Positions 1-4,499 of a DNA stretch of 6,031 nt are shown here, in pieces. This DNA comes from Anaerolinea sp. GTDB taxonomy: Bacteria > Chloroflexota > Anaerolineae > Anaerolineales > Villigracilaceae. The translations under genes and the position numbers were made by a program. The first letter of the stretch is position 1; the number at the start of each line of letters is the position of its first letter. The stretch spans positions 1 to 6,031 of the forward strand of contig DYNS01000191.1 of the NCBI GenBank assembly GCA_020720965.1, read 5' to 3'. The notes under the pieces are model-generated. The model ran no database searches. It saw only the letters and a list, made by a program, of their open reading frames with translations, and was not told the origin of the DNA.

Positions 1-276
1 CATAAATACGGTGTTTTCCCGCCAGCCGAAGAGCCTTTTTCAAGTTCACGGCTACAATCTCAAGCGGAATTTCTTGGTACACTTCTATAGATTCCAGCGC
101 TTGCTCCAAGTAATCCTGTTCCGTCTGAGCATGGCAGAAAAGGCATTCCCGACCTCCCAATCTACCGAGGGCGGGGCAAGGATGACGGCATCTTTGGTGA
201 GCGCGACAAGGCGATCTTTTTCTGGCTCACCGAGAATGACGGCAATAATGGTGGAAGTATCTACAACCATTTTCAT
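1..276 (-). pseudogene. Frameshifted, partial PIN-domain (VapC-type) toxin gene
   Basis: Read on the minus strand from ATG at 276 (or the ATG two codons later at 270), the product begins MKMVVDTSTIIAVILGEPE and continues to WEVGNAFSAMLRRNRIT. This is the start of a PIN-domain ribonuclease of the VapC type: the first metal-binding Asp is in VVDTS and the conserved Glu is in WEVGN. At about 106-111 (CCAAGT on plus) the frame breaks, and the original frame stops at TAG 85-87. One frame over, the sequence resumes as LEQALESIEVYQEIP and then ALRLAGKHRIY, which is good PIN-domain continuation up to the window edge. One extra T in the ACTTGG stretch would restore a single ORF. The C-terminal acidic residues lie outside the window. 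There is no room for a vapB antitoxin gene upstream before galE at 353. The gene is either a decayed orphan toxin or carries a sequencing indel; the family call is firm, the broken state less so. Confidence 0.75.
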
Positions 277-352
277 CAGAATTTGTCCGTTGCTCAAATT
301 GTAACACGCAGGCATATTCGCTCTTCATTTTTTCTTTATCAGGAGTTCCCCC
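277..352. promoter_or_regulatory. Divergent intergenic region between the PIN gene and galE
   Basis: This 76-nt gap must hold the 5' signals for galE (plus) and for the PIN gene (minus). The galE ribosome binding site is clear: AGGAG at 341-345, seven bases before ATG 353. Possible promoter elements (TTGCTC near 291, TATTCG near 315) have poor spacing, so no promoter is called. On the minus side only a weak GGAC lies before the PIN start. Confidence 0.5.
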
Positions 353-1333
353 ATGAACATTTTTCTCACCGGCGGCGCGGGCTACATTGGCTCCGCCACC
401 GCCGAAGCCCTGCTGCAAGCCGGGCATCAAGTCACCGTGTACGATTCGCTCGTCACCGGGCATCGTCAGGCAGTGCCGCAGGGCGCAACCTTCCTTCATG
501 CCGACCTGTCGGATAGTCATTCCCTTGCTTTGGCGCTGACCAGCCAAAAATTTGACGCGGTGATGCACTTTGCCGCCTTCATTGAAGCCGGGGAAAGCAT
601 GAAAGACCCGGGAAAATTCTTCCGTAACAACCTGGTCAACTCGCTCTCGCTGATAGATATGGCAGTGCGGGCTGGGGTAAAGCGTTTTGTGCTTTCTTCC
701 ACCGCCGCCGTGTACCAATCCAGCGAGGAGCCCATTACGGAAGACTCGCCGCTGGGACCGACCAACACCTACGGCTACACCAAACTGGCAGTGGAGCAAT
801 CTCTGGATTGGTACAGGCAAATTCATGGCTTGCATTTTGCCGCCCTGCGCTACTTCAACGCCTCCGGGGCGCTGCCAGGGCGCGGGGAGGCGCACCAGCC
901 AGAGTCACACCTGATTCCGAGGGTGTTGCAGGTTGCCTTGGGGCAGGCGAGCGAGGCGCTCATCTACGGGACGGATTACCCCACCCCAGATGGAACCGCC
1001 ATCCGCGACTACATCCACATCGGCGACCTGGTTTCGGCGCACCTGTTGGCGCTGCAAGCCCTAAGCGAGCGCGAAAAGATGATTTACAACGTCGGCTCCG
1101 GCAATGGCTACTCGGTAAGAGAAGTTATTGAAGCGGCAAAACGAGTCAGCGGGGTCGATTTTACGGTGAGAGAACTGCCTCGCCGCCCCGGCGATTCGGC
1201 ACGGCTGGTGGCCTCCTCCCAAAAAATCCGGCGGGAACTGGGCTGGCAGCCTCGCTTTGACGACATGAACGAAATTATGCGCTCGGCGTGGGAATGGCAC
1301 AACGCTCACCCACGCGGCTACGAAACCGCCTAA
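353..1333 (+). CDS. galE: UDP-glucose 4-epimerase
   Basis: This 326-residue cytosolic extended short-chain dehydrogenase/reductase interconverts UDP-glucose and UDP-galactose with tightly bound NAD, supplying galactose for polysaccharides and the Leloir pathway. Seen in the sequence: the Rossmann motif GGAGYIG (residues 7-13), HFAA (72-75), the active-site SST at 115-117 (T117 aligns with the E. coli catalytic Ser), and the YxxxK pair Y140/K144 within TYGYTK. The substrate-binding stretches RYFNASGA (166-173), HQPESHLIP (181-189) and DGTAIRDYIHIGDL (213-226) are typical of GalE. The length is normal to slightly short for the family (about 330-340). The start is supported by AGGAG at 341-345. 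The next gene follows after 4 nt, so the two are probably co-transcribed. A related epimerase of the same family with other sugar specificity cannot be excluded, but the motifs favour GalE. Confidence 0.93.
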   Translation: MNIFLTGGAGYIGSATAEALLQAGHQVTVYDSLVTGHRQAVPQGATFLHADLSDSHSLALALTSQKFDAVMHFAAFIEAGESMKDPGKFFRNNLVNSLSLIDMAVRAGVKRFVLSSTAAVYQSSEEPITEDSPLGPTNTYGYTKLAVEQSLDWYRQIHGLHFAALRYFNASGALPGRGEAHQPESHLIPRVLQVALGQASEALIYGTDYPTPDGTAIRDYIHIGDLVSAHLLALQALSEREKMIYNVGSGNGYSVREVIEAAKRVSGVDFTVRELPRRPGDSARLVASSQKIRRELGWQPRFDDMNEIMRSAWEWHNAHPRGYETA

Positions 1334-1337
1334 CCCC

Positions 1338-1994
1338 ATGCTTGCCTTTCTCACCTTCTTCATCGTCCTGGCGGGGTGGGTTTTCTCGCTCACCCTGCAC
1401 GAGTTTTCGCACGCCCTCACCGCCTACCGGGGCGGCGACTGGACGGTGCGCGAGAAGGGCTACCTGACCTTTAACCCCCTCAAATATACGCACCCCGTCT
1501 ATTCCCTGCTGCTGCCCGTCCTGTTTTTGCTGATGGGCGGCATCGGTCTGCCTGGCGGGGCGGTGTACATTGAAACCTGGCGATTGCGCTCCCCGCGCTG
1601 GGAAAGCCTCGTCTCTTTGGCTGGTCCCGCTTCCAATCTTCTTCTTGCGGGGCTGCTTGCCGGAATTTTGCGCCTGAGCGTGATACAAGCCTCGGCATTT
1701 GCGCCTGGTCTGGCATTTTTGGCGCTGTTACAAGTGACCGCCGCCCTCTTCAACCTGCTGCCCCTGCCACCCTTTGATGGCTACGGCGCACTCCGTCCGC
1801 ACCTGCCCTTGCCCTGGCAGGAAAACATGGAACGCTTTGGGCAGATTTCGTTTTTGGTCGTCCTTGCCGCGTTTTGGTACCTAGACCCGGTAAGCGACCT
1901 GTTCTGGCTGGCGGTGCGCCTGGTTTCAGACGGGCTGGGCATTCCGCTGGGGCTGGCGGCACAGGGCTTGAGTCTGTTTCGGTTCTGGCAATAG
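1338..1994 (+). CDS. Site-2 protease family (M50-type) membrane metalloprotease
   Basis: This is a 218-residue polytopic membrane protein. The zinc-binding motif HEFSH is at residues 21-25 inside the first hydrophobic segment. The third metal ligand is expected at D147 in the NLLPLPPFDG motif (139-148). Between them is AGPASN (95-100), also typical of M50 proteases. Hydrophobic segments are seen at roughly 2-20, 55-78, 92-115, 121-146 and 167-185. No PDZ or CBS domain is present, so it belongs with the small minimal members. Family members cleave substrates within the membrane, often anti-sigma factors or signal-peptide remnants; the substrate here is unknown. ATG follows the galE stop codon by only CCCC and has no good Shine-Dalgarno sequence, which suggests translation coupled to galE. 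A strong hairpin with a T-run lies after the gene. Confidence 0.85.
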   Translation: MLAFLTFFIVLAGWVFSLTLHEFSHALTAYRGGDWTVREKGYLTFNPLKYTHPVYSLLLPVLFLLMGGIGLPGGAVYIETWRLRSPRWESLVSLAGPASNLLLAGLLAGILRLSVIQASAFAPGLAFLALLQVTAALFNLLPLPPFDGYGALRPHLPLPWQENMERFGQISFLVVLAAFWYLDPVSDLFWLAVRLVSDGLGIPLGLAAQGLSLFRFWQ

Positions 1995-2014
1995 CCCCCA
2001 TAGGCTCTCAATAC

Positions 2015-2051
2015 AAGTGATGTGCGTCATTTTTCTTGACGCGCATCACTT
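2015..2051 (+). terminator. Imperfect 15-bp dyad with T-run: terminator and/or operator
   Basis: The arms AAGTGATGTGCGTCA (2015-2029) and TGACGCGCATCACTT (2037-2051) are complementary at 14 of 15 positions around a 7-nt TTTTTCT loop. A T-rich run follows (2050-2058, with one C). The form fits an intrinsic terminator for the galE-protease unit. However, the right arm covers the -35 box of the next promoter. Each arm also contains a near-palindromic 12-mer of the form TGAYGYGCRTCA, starting at 2018 and 2037, 19 bp apart. That spacing suits a tandem operator. Both roles are inferred. Confidence 0.6.
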
Positions 2052-2063
2052 TTTCTTTATACT
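2036..2063 (+). promoter_or_regulatory. Sigma70-type promoter for the selenoperoxiredoxin
   Basis: TTGACG (2036-2041; 5 of 6 to the -35 consensus) and TATACT (2058-2063; 5 of 6 to the -10 consensus) are separated by 16 bp. The predicted transcript would start near 2070, giving a leader of about 60 nt before ATG 2132. The -35 box lies inside the right arm of the dyad, so a bound regulator there would be expected to block polymerase. Confidence 0.7.
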
Positions 2064-2072
2064 AAAGATGAA

Positions 2073-2094
2073 CTGGCGAAGCCGCCTTTGCCAG
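2073..2094 (+). promoter_or_regulatory. Hairpin in the 5' leader of the selenoperoxiredoxin mRNA
   Basis: CTGGCGAAG (2073-2081) pairs with CTTTGCCAG (2086-2094) through 9 bp, one of them G-U, around a CCGC loop. It lies just after the predicted transcription start. No T-run follows, so it is not a terminator. It may stabilise the 5' end of the mRNA. No known riboswitch class was recognised. Confidence 0.4.
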
Positions 2095-2131
2095 ATTCCA
2101 CACAGCATCCGAATAACCGAAAGGAGTGACA

Positions 2132-2845
2132 ATGGCTGAAGCACAAGGATGCGCACGAGTCACCGGGACGGTTAGCGGGGAAGAATCTACCCCCAACCAG
2201 CCCACCCAACCAAACACCCCACAACAGGAGACCAAAATGACAGCAAGAGTTGGGCAAAAAGCCCCCGATTTCACCGCCCCTGCTTATTACAAGGGCGGGT
2301 TCACCAGTGTAAAACTCTCGGATTTTGCCGGGAAATGGGTATTGCTTTGCTTCTACCCAGGCGACTTCACCTTTGTCTGAGCGACTGAAGTATCGGCGGT
2401 CGCCGATAAATATGCAGATTTGCAGGCATTGGGTGTGGAAGTTCTCTCGGTGAGTGTAGATAGCCACTTTGTTCACAAAATGTGGAATGACCACGAACTG
2501 GTCAAAATGGTGGATGGCGGCATCCCCTTCCACATGGTGTCCGACCAGGCTGGCAATGTCGGTCGGGCATATGGCGTATGGGATGAAGCCCAAGGCATTG
2601 AACTGCGCGGGTGCTTCATCATCGACCCGGATGGCGTGATTCAGGGCATGGAAGTGCTCACCCCGCCAGTAGGGCGCCGCATTGCAGAAACCATTCGGCA
2701 GGTGCAAGCCTTCCAACGGGTGCGAGCTTCTGGCGGCAAAGAAGCCACGCCAGCCGGTTGGCAGCCCGGCAAACCCACCCTCCAACCCGGTCCACACCTG
2801 GTTGGCAAGGTTTGGGAAGTCTGGAAACCCAGCATGGAAGAGTAA
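2132..2845 (+). CDS. prxU: Selenocysteine-containing peroxiredoxin (PrxU/AhpC-TSA type), TGA 2378-2380 = Sec
   Basis: This thiol-peroxidase-fold enzyme reduces H2O2 and organic hydroperoxides in the cytosol. Read through TGA 2378-2380 it has 237 residues, with Sec83. The frame continues without a break on both sides, and both halves match one peroxiredoxin. The active-site motif PGDFTFVU (76-83) fits PxxxTxxC with Sec in place of the peroxidatic Cys. R159 in LRGCFIIDPDG is the expected catalytic Arg, and APDFTAP and VGRRIAETIRQVQAFQ are family-typical. The usual resolving-Cys motif (VCPA before the GWxPG segment) reads ATPAGWQPG, so no resolving Cys is present there. Other Cys are C7, C73 and C161. 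ATG 2132 has AAGGAG five bases upstream and adds a 35-residue Pro/Thr/Gln-rich tail with C7. An in-frame ATG at 2237 with its own CAGGAG would give a 202-residue form (Sec48). A SECIS-like hairpin follows the TGA, and a terminator follows the stop. The recoding reading is very strong; the symbol is by family resemblance. Confidence 0.93.
2225..2239 (+). promoter_or_regulatory. Internal ribosome binding site and second ATG in prxU
   Basis: CAGGAG (2225-2230) lies six bases before the in-frame ATG 2237-2239. Initiation here would give the compact peroxiredoxin starting MTARVGQKAPDF, which matches the usual family N-terminus, without the 35-residue tail. Both this and the 2132 start have good Shine-Dalgarno sequences, so either could be the main start, or both could be used. 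Confidence 0.5.
2378..2408 (+). promoter_or_regulatory. Bacterial SECIS element for selenocysteine insertion
   Basis: After TGA (2378-2380) and a 10-nt spacer, TATCGGC (2391-2397) pairs perfectly with GCCGATA (2402-2408) around the loop GGTC (2398-2401). Bacterial SECIS hairpins, bound by SelB, lie inside the coding sequence just after the UGA, with a G-containing apical loop roughly 16-37 nt away. Here the loop begins after 17 nt. The E. coli fdhF SECIS also presents GGUC in its loop, and by my count its loop sits one base further from the UGA. The position, perfect stem and loop sequence together make recoding the best reading. Folding and SelB binding were not computed. Confidence 0.88.
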
Positions 2846-2854
2846 GGATAAGAG

Positions 2855-2886
2855 AAGGGGCAGCCCCAACAGGCTGCCCCTTTTTT
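2855..2886 (+). terminator. Intrinsic terminator after prxU
   Basis: GGGGCAGCC (2857-2865) pairs with GGCTGCCCC (2872-2880) around CCAACA. It can extend by two A-T pairs and is followed by TTTTTT (2881-2886). It starts ten bases after the prxU stop. The T-run overlaps the stop codon of the convergent MazG-like gene. On the minus strand the following tract is T-rich but interrupted, so termination in that direction would be weaker. Confidence 0.9.
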
Positions 2887-3223
2887 AGCGGTTATCTCCC
2901 TCCCCGCCGATTTTGCCCCTCTCCAAGCGGGAGAAGAGTTTCTCCAAGTTGGCTTCTGCCACCTCCTGCAAAGACAAATCCAATTCGGTGGCAATCTGCG
3001 CCAGATACCAAAGCACATCCCCCAGTTCATATTTCAATGCATCGCGGTCTTCTTCGCCAATCTTCCCGCCCTTATCCCGAAAGATTTTCTTCACCTTTCC
3101 GGCGAGTTCCCCGGCTTCGTTCACCAGCCCCAGGGTAGGGTAAACGATGGGATGGTCGGTATGAATCAGGCTCCAGGTTTTGCGCGACTCGCGCTGATAG
3201 GTATTGAGGTGTTCAATCTGCAT
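2885..3223 (-). CDS. MazG-like nucleotide pyrophosphohydrolase
   Basis: This 112-residue all-alpha protein is of the MazG/dUTPase-like superfamily, whose members hydrolyse (d)NTPs to the monophosphate and pyrophosphate in the cytosol and clean the nucleotide pool. The metal-binding acidic residues are visible as E36 and E39 in LVNEAGEL and E66 and D69 in YELGDVLWYLAQIA, the ExxE...ExxD arrangement of the family. The size fits single-domain MazG-like proteins rather than the duplicated E. coli MazG. ATG at 3223 was chosen because GGGAG lies nine bases upstream and the protein then begins MQIEHLNTYQRES, with the helical domain intact. The ORF can be extended to 3304, but those 27 residues look like translated leader. 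It converges with prxU across a shared terminator. The exact substrate cannot be read from sequence. Confidence 0.85.
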   Translation of the reverse strand: MQIEHLNTYQRESRKTWSLIHTDHPIVYPTLGLVNEAGELAGKVKKIFRDKGGKIGEEDRDALKYELGDVLWYLAQIATELDLSLQEVAEANLEKLFSRLERGKIGGEGDNR

Positions 3224-3340
3224 GGCGGTATTCTCCCAAAGGTAAAGTAGCCGCAGATTGTACCCGCATTGCAAGAGGAGATAGGACTTTCGGGTGATGA
3301 ACATCGCCGCCCGCCTTACCTTTTTGCAAACCCAAATCCG

Positions 3341-3367
3341 CAGACAAAGCCAAAATTCGTATATAAT
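3341..3367 (+). promoter_or_regulatory. Probable promoter of the FGE-domain lipoprotein gene
   Basis: TATAAT (3362-3367) is a perfect -10 box. The best -35 candidate is CAGACA at 3341-3346, only 15 bp away, so the -35 is weak and may need an activator. The predicted start is near 3374. Confidence 0.5.
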
Positions 3368-3421
3368 CAGCGCGTTCTTGGGGGTAAAACTCCGCCGTTT
3401 GAAAAAAGCATTTTCTCTATC

Positions 3422-3451
3422 TCTGGATATGGCAACCTGCTTGCCGCCAGA
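3422..3451 (+). promoter_or_regulatory. Interrupted hairpin in the FGE-domain gene leader
   Basis: TCTGG (3422-3426) pairs with CCAGA (3447-3451). Inside it, GGCAA (3431-3435) pairs with TTGCC (3441-3445) around the loop CCTGC. The two stems are separated by an ATAT/G internal loop. It lies about 40 nt before the start codon, with no T-run after it, so it is a leader structure rather than a terminator. It does not match a regulatory RNA class I know. Confidence 0.35.
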
Positions 3452-3493
3452 TGTGGTGTCAAAATGATTTTATTCAAACCAGAAGGAGAAAAA

Positions 3494-4423
3494 ATGAAAA
3501 AGTTGTTCCCCATTCTTGTATTGTTTGTGTTTCTCTTAAGCGCATGTGGTCAGGCTCAACCGACCGCTATTGTGTTGCCGACTGCCGTCCCCACCCAGGA
3601 AGCCCAGGTGAATGACCCCGGCAAGCCCGAAGGCGGTAAAGCCGGTGACGAGCGCACCTCCTCCGCCGATGGTATGTTGCAGGTATACGTGCCAGGCGGC
3701 AAGTTTCAGATGGGCGGTTTGGATGGAGATGCCCAGGATGACGAAAAACCCGCCCACCCCGTAACGGTTGGTCCGTTCTGGATGGACAAGGTGGAAGTGA
3801 CCAATGCCATGTATCAGTTGTGCGTTTCCGCCGGGGTTTGCAACCCGCCCAGCGAGTTCAAGTCTGAAAGCCGGGAAATGTATTTTGGCAGCCCCGACTT
3901 TGCCGACTACCCGGTTGTGTATGTGGACTGGAATGACGCAAAAACCTACTGCGAATGGGCAGGTCGCCGCCTTCCAACCGAGGCGGAATGGGAATTTGCG
4001 GCACGCGGCAACGCCGATTATCGCCGTTACCCCTGGGGAGACCAAAGCCCCACCAATAACCTGGCAAATTACGACTACACCGTGCGCGATACCACCCGCG
4101 TAGGTAGTTACCCCACTGGCGCAAGCCCCTTTGGCGCGTTGGATATGGCGGGCAACGTGTGGGAATGGGTGGCGGATTACTATGACCCCGGCTATTACGC
4201 CCAGGCTGGGGCAGATAACCCCACCGGACCCAACAAGGCTGGCGTAAATGGTCCCCGCGTCGTGTTGCGGGGCGGCTCTTGGGCAGACGGCTTTAAGGAT
4301 TTGCGGGTATCGAACCGGGGCTTTGGCGTTGCCCCCGACCTGACCGCCGATTCTAAATCCGAGGCGTATGCCGGCGAAAGCAACCCCCGCGTTGGCTTCC
4401 GCTGCGCCGAAACAGGCAAGTAA
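3494..4423 (+). CDS. Secreted lipoprotein with formylglycine-generating-enzyme (SUMF1/FGE) domain
   Basis: The 309-residue product starts with a lipoprotein signal peptide (MKKLFPILVLFVFLLSAC; lipobox LSAC, lipid-modified C18). A disordered linker of about 45 residues rich in Pro, Thr, Gly and charged residues follows, then an FGE-sulfatase domain from about 63 to 305. Family hallmarks seen are VPGGKFQMGG (66-75), EVTNAMY (101-107), RLPTEAEWEFAARG (159-172), YPWGD (179-183), LDMAGNVWEW (216-225), VLRGGSW (257-263) and VGFRC (300-304). True aerobic FGEs carry two copper-binding Cys shortly after RGGS; here that stretch is WADGFKDLRVSNRGFG, without Cys. Formylglycine generation on sulfatases is therefore unlikely. 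It is better called an FGE-like domain, perhaps binding or remodelling a surface ligand. ATG 3494 has AAGGAG five bases upstream. The longer ORF from 3269 is leader sequence. A strong terminator follows. Confidence 0.9.
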   Translation: MKKLFPILVLFVFLLSACGQAQPTAIVLPTAVPTQEAQVNDPGKPEGGKAGDERTSSADGMLQVYVPGGKFQMGGLDGDAQDDEKPAHPVTVGPFWMDKVEVTNAMYQLCVSAGVCNPPSEFKSESREMYFGSPDFADYPVVYVDWNDAKTYCEWAGRRLPTEAEWEFAARGNADYRRYPWGDQSPTNNLANYDYTVRDTTRVGSYPTGASPFGALDMAGNVWEWVADYYDPGYYAQAGADNPTGPNKAGVNGPRVVLRGGSWADGFKDLRVSNRGFGVAPDLTADSKSEAYAGESNPRVGFRCAETGK

Positions 4424-4443
4424 GCCTACACACCACACATCCA

Positions 4444-4486
4444 AAAAGGAGGCATTCCCAACCTGCGGAATGCCTCCTTTTGTTTT
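4444..4486. terminator. Bidirectional intrinsic terminator between convergent lipoprotein genes
   Basis: AAAAGGAGGCATTCC (4444-4458) and GGAATGCCTCCTTTT (4467-4481) form a perfect 15-bp stem around an 8-nt loop. TTTT, G, TTTT follows on the plus strand, and the A-run at 4443-4447 gives a T-run on the minus strand. It sits 20 nt after the FGE-domain gene and just beyond the stop of the BMP-like gene, so it can end transcripts from both. Confidence 0.9.
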
Positions 4487-4499
4487 GGGCTTCGCCCCT

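Larger units (their letters stand above)
1995..2131 (+). promoter_or_regulatory. Intergenic regulatory region upstream of the selenoperoxiredoxin
   Basis: This 137-nt gap contains, in order, an imperfect 15-bp dyad (2015-2051), a sigma70-like promoter embedded in and after it (-35 TTGACG, -10 TATACT), a 9-bp hairpin in the predicted 5' leader (2073-2094) and the AAGGAG ribosome binding site (2121-2126). The same dyad could end transcription of galE and the protease gene. The elements are listed separately. Confidence 0.7.
3224..3493. promoter_or_regulatory. Divergent intergenic region with 5' leader of the FGE-domain lipoprotein
   Basis: This 270-nt region lies between two divergent genes. 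On the minus strand a TACAAT box (complement of 3257-3262) could be the -10 of the MazG-like gene, though its -35 is poor. On the plus strand there is a consensus TATAAT at 3362-3367. From there the FGE-domain gene would have a leader of about 120 nt with a two-part hairpin at 3422-3451. No tRNA or known riboswitch was recognised. Confidence 0.55.

Noticed and set aside
227..895. Minus-strand ORF (222 codons) opposite galE
   Set aside because: It is a shadow of galE that also runs across the PIN gene start in another frame, and it matches no family.
2126..2380. Reading 2126/2132-2380 as a complete short gene, with 2420-2845 as a separate gene
   Set aside because: The TGA sits exactly at the peroxidatic residue, both halves form one peroxiredoxin, a SECIS hairpin follows, and ATG 2420 has no ribosome binding site. 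The GTG at 2126 lies within the Shine-Dalgarno sequence of ATG 2132.
2378..2380. TGA read as Trp (alternative genetic code) or a pseudogene nonsense mutation
   Set aside because: Trp at the catalytic position would kill the enzyme, the other genes use TGG for Trp normally, and the rest of the gene shows no decay. A SECIS-like hairpin in the right place favours selenocysteine.
2057..2869. Long minus-strand ORF (270 codons) opposite prxU
   Set aside because: It is an antisense shadow: no family resemblance, it covers the prxU promoter and terminator, and the plus strand encodes a clear peroxiredoxin.
3362..3452. Purine-riboswitch-like strings (TATAAT, then GATATGG)
   Set aside because: They are too far apart (over 60 nt) and lack the conserved loop sequences and closing stem. 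TATAAT is better explained as a -10 box.
3269..3493. Upstream extension of the FGE-domain ORF
   Set aside because: It would bury the lipoprotein signal peptide and contains the TATAAT promoter box. ATG 3494 has a strong AAGGAG.
3536..4444. Long minus-strand ORF (302 codons) opposite the FGE-domain gene
   Set aside because: It is an antisense shadow of a well-supported lipoprotein gene, with no recognisable domain and no ribosome binding site seen.
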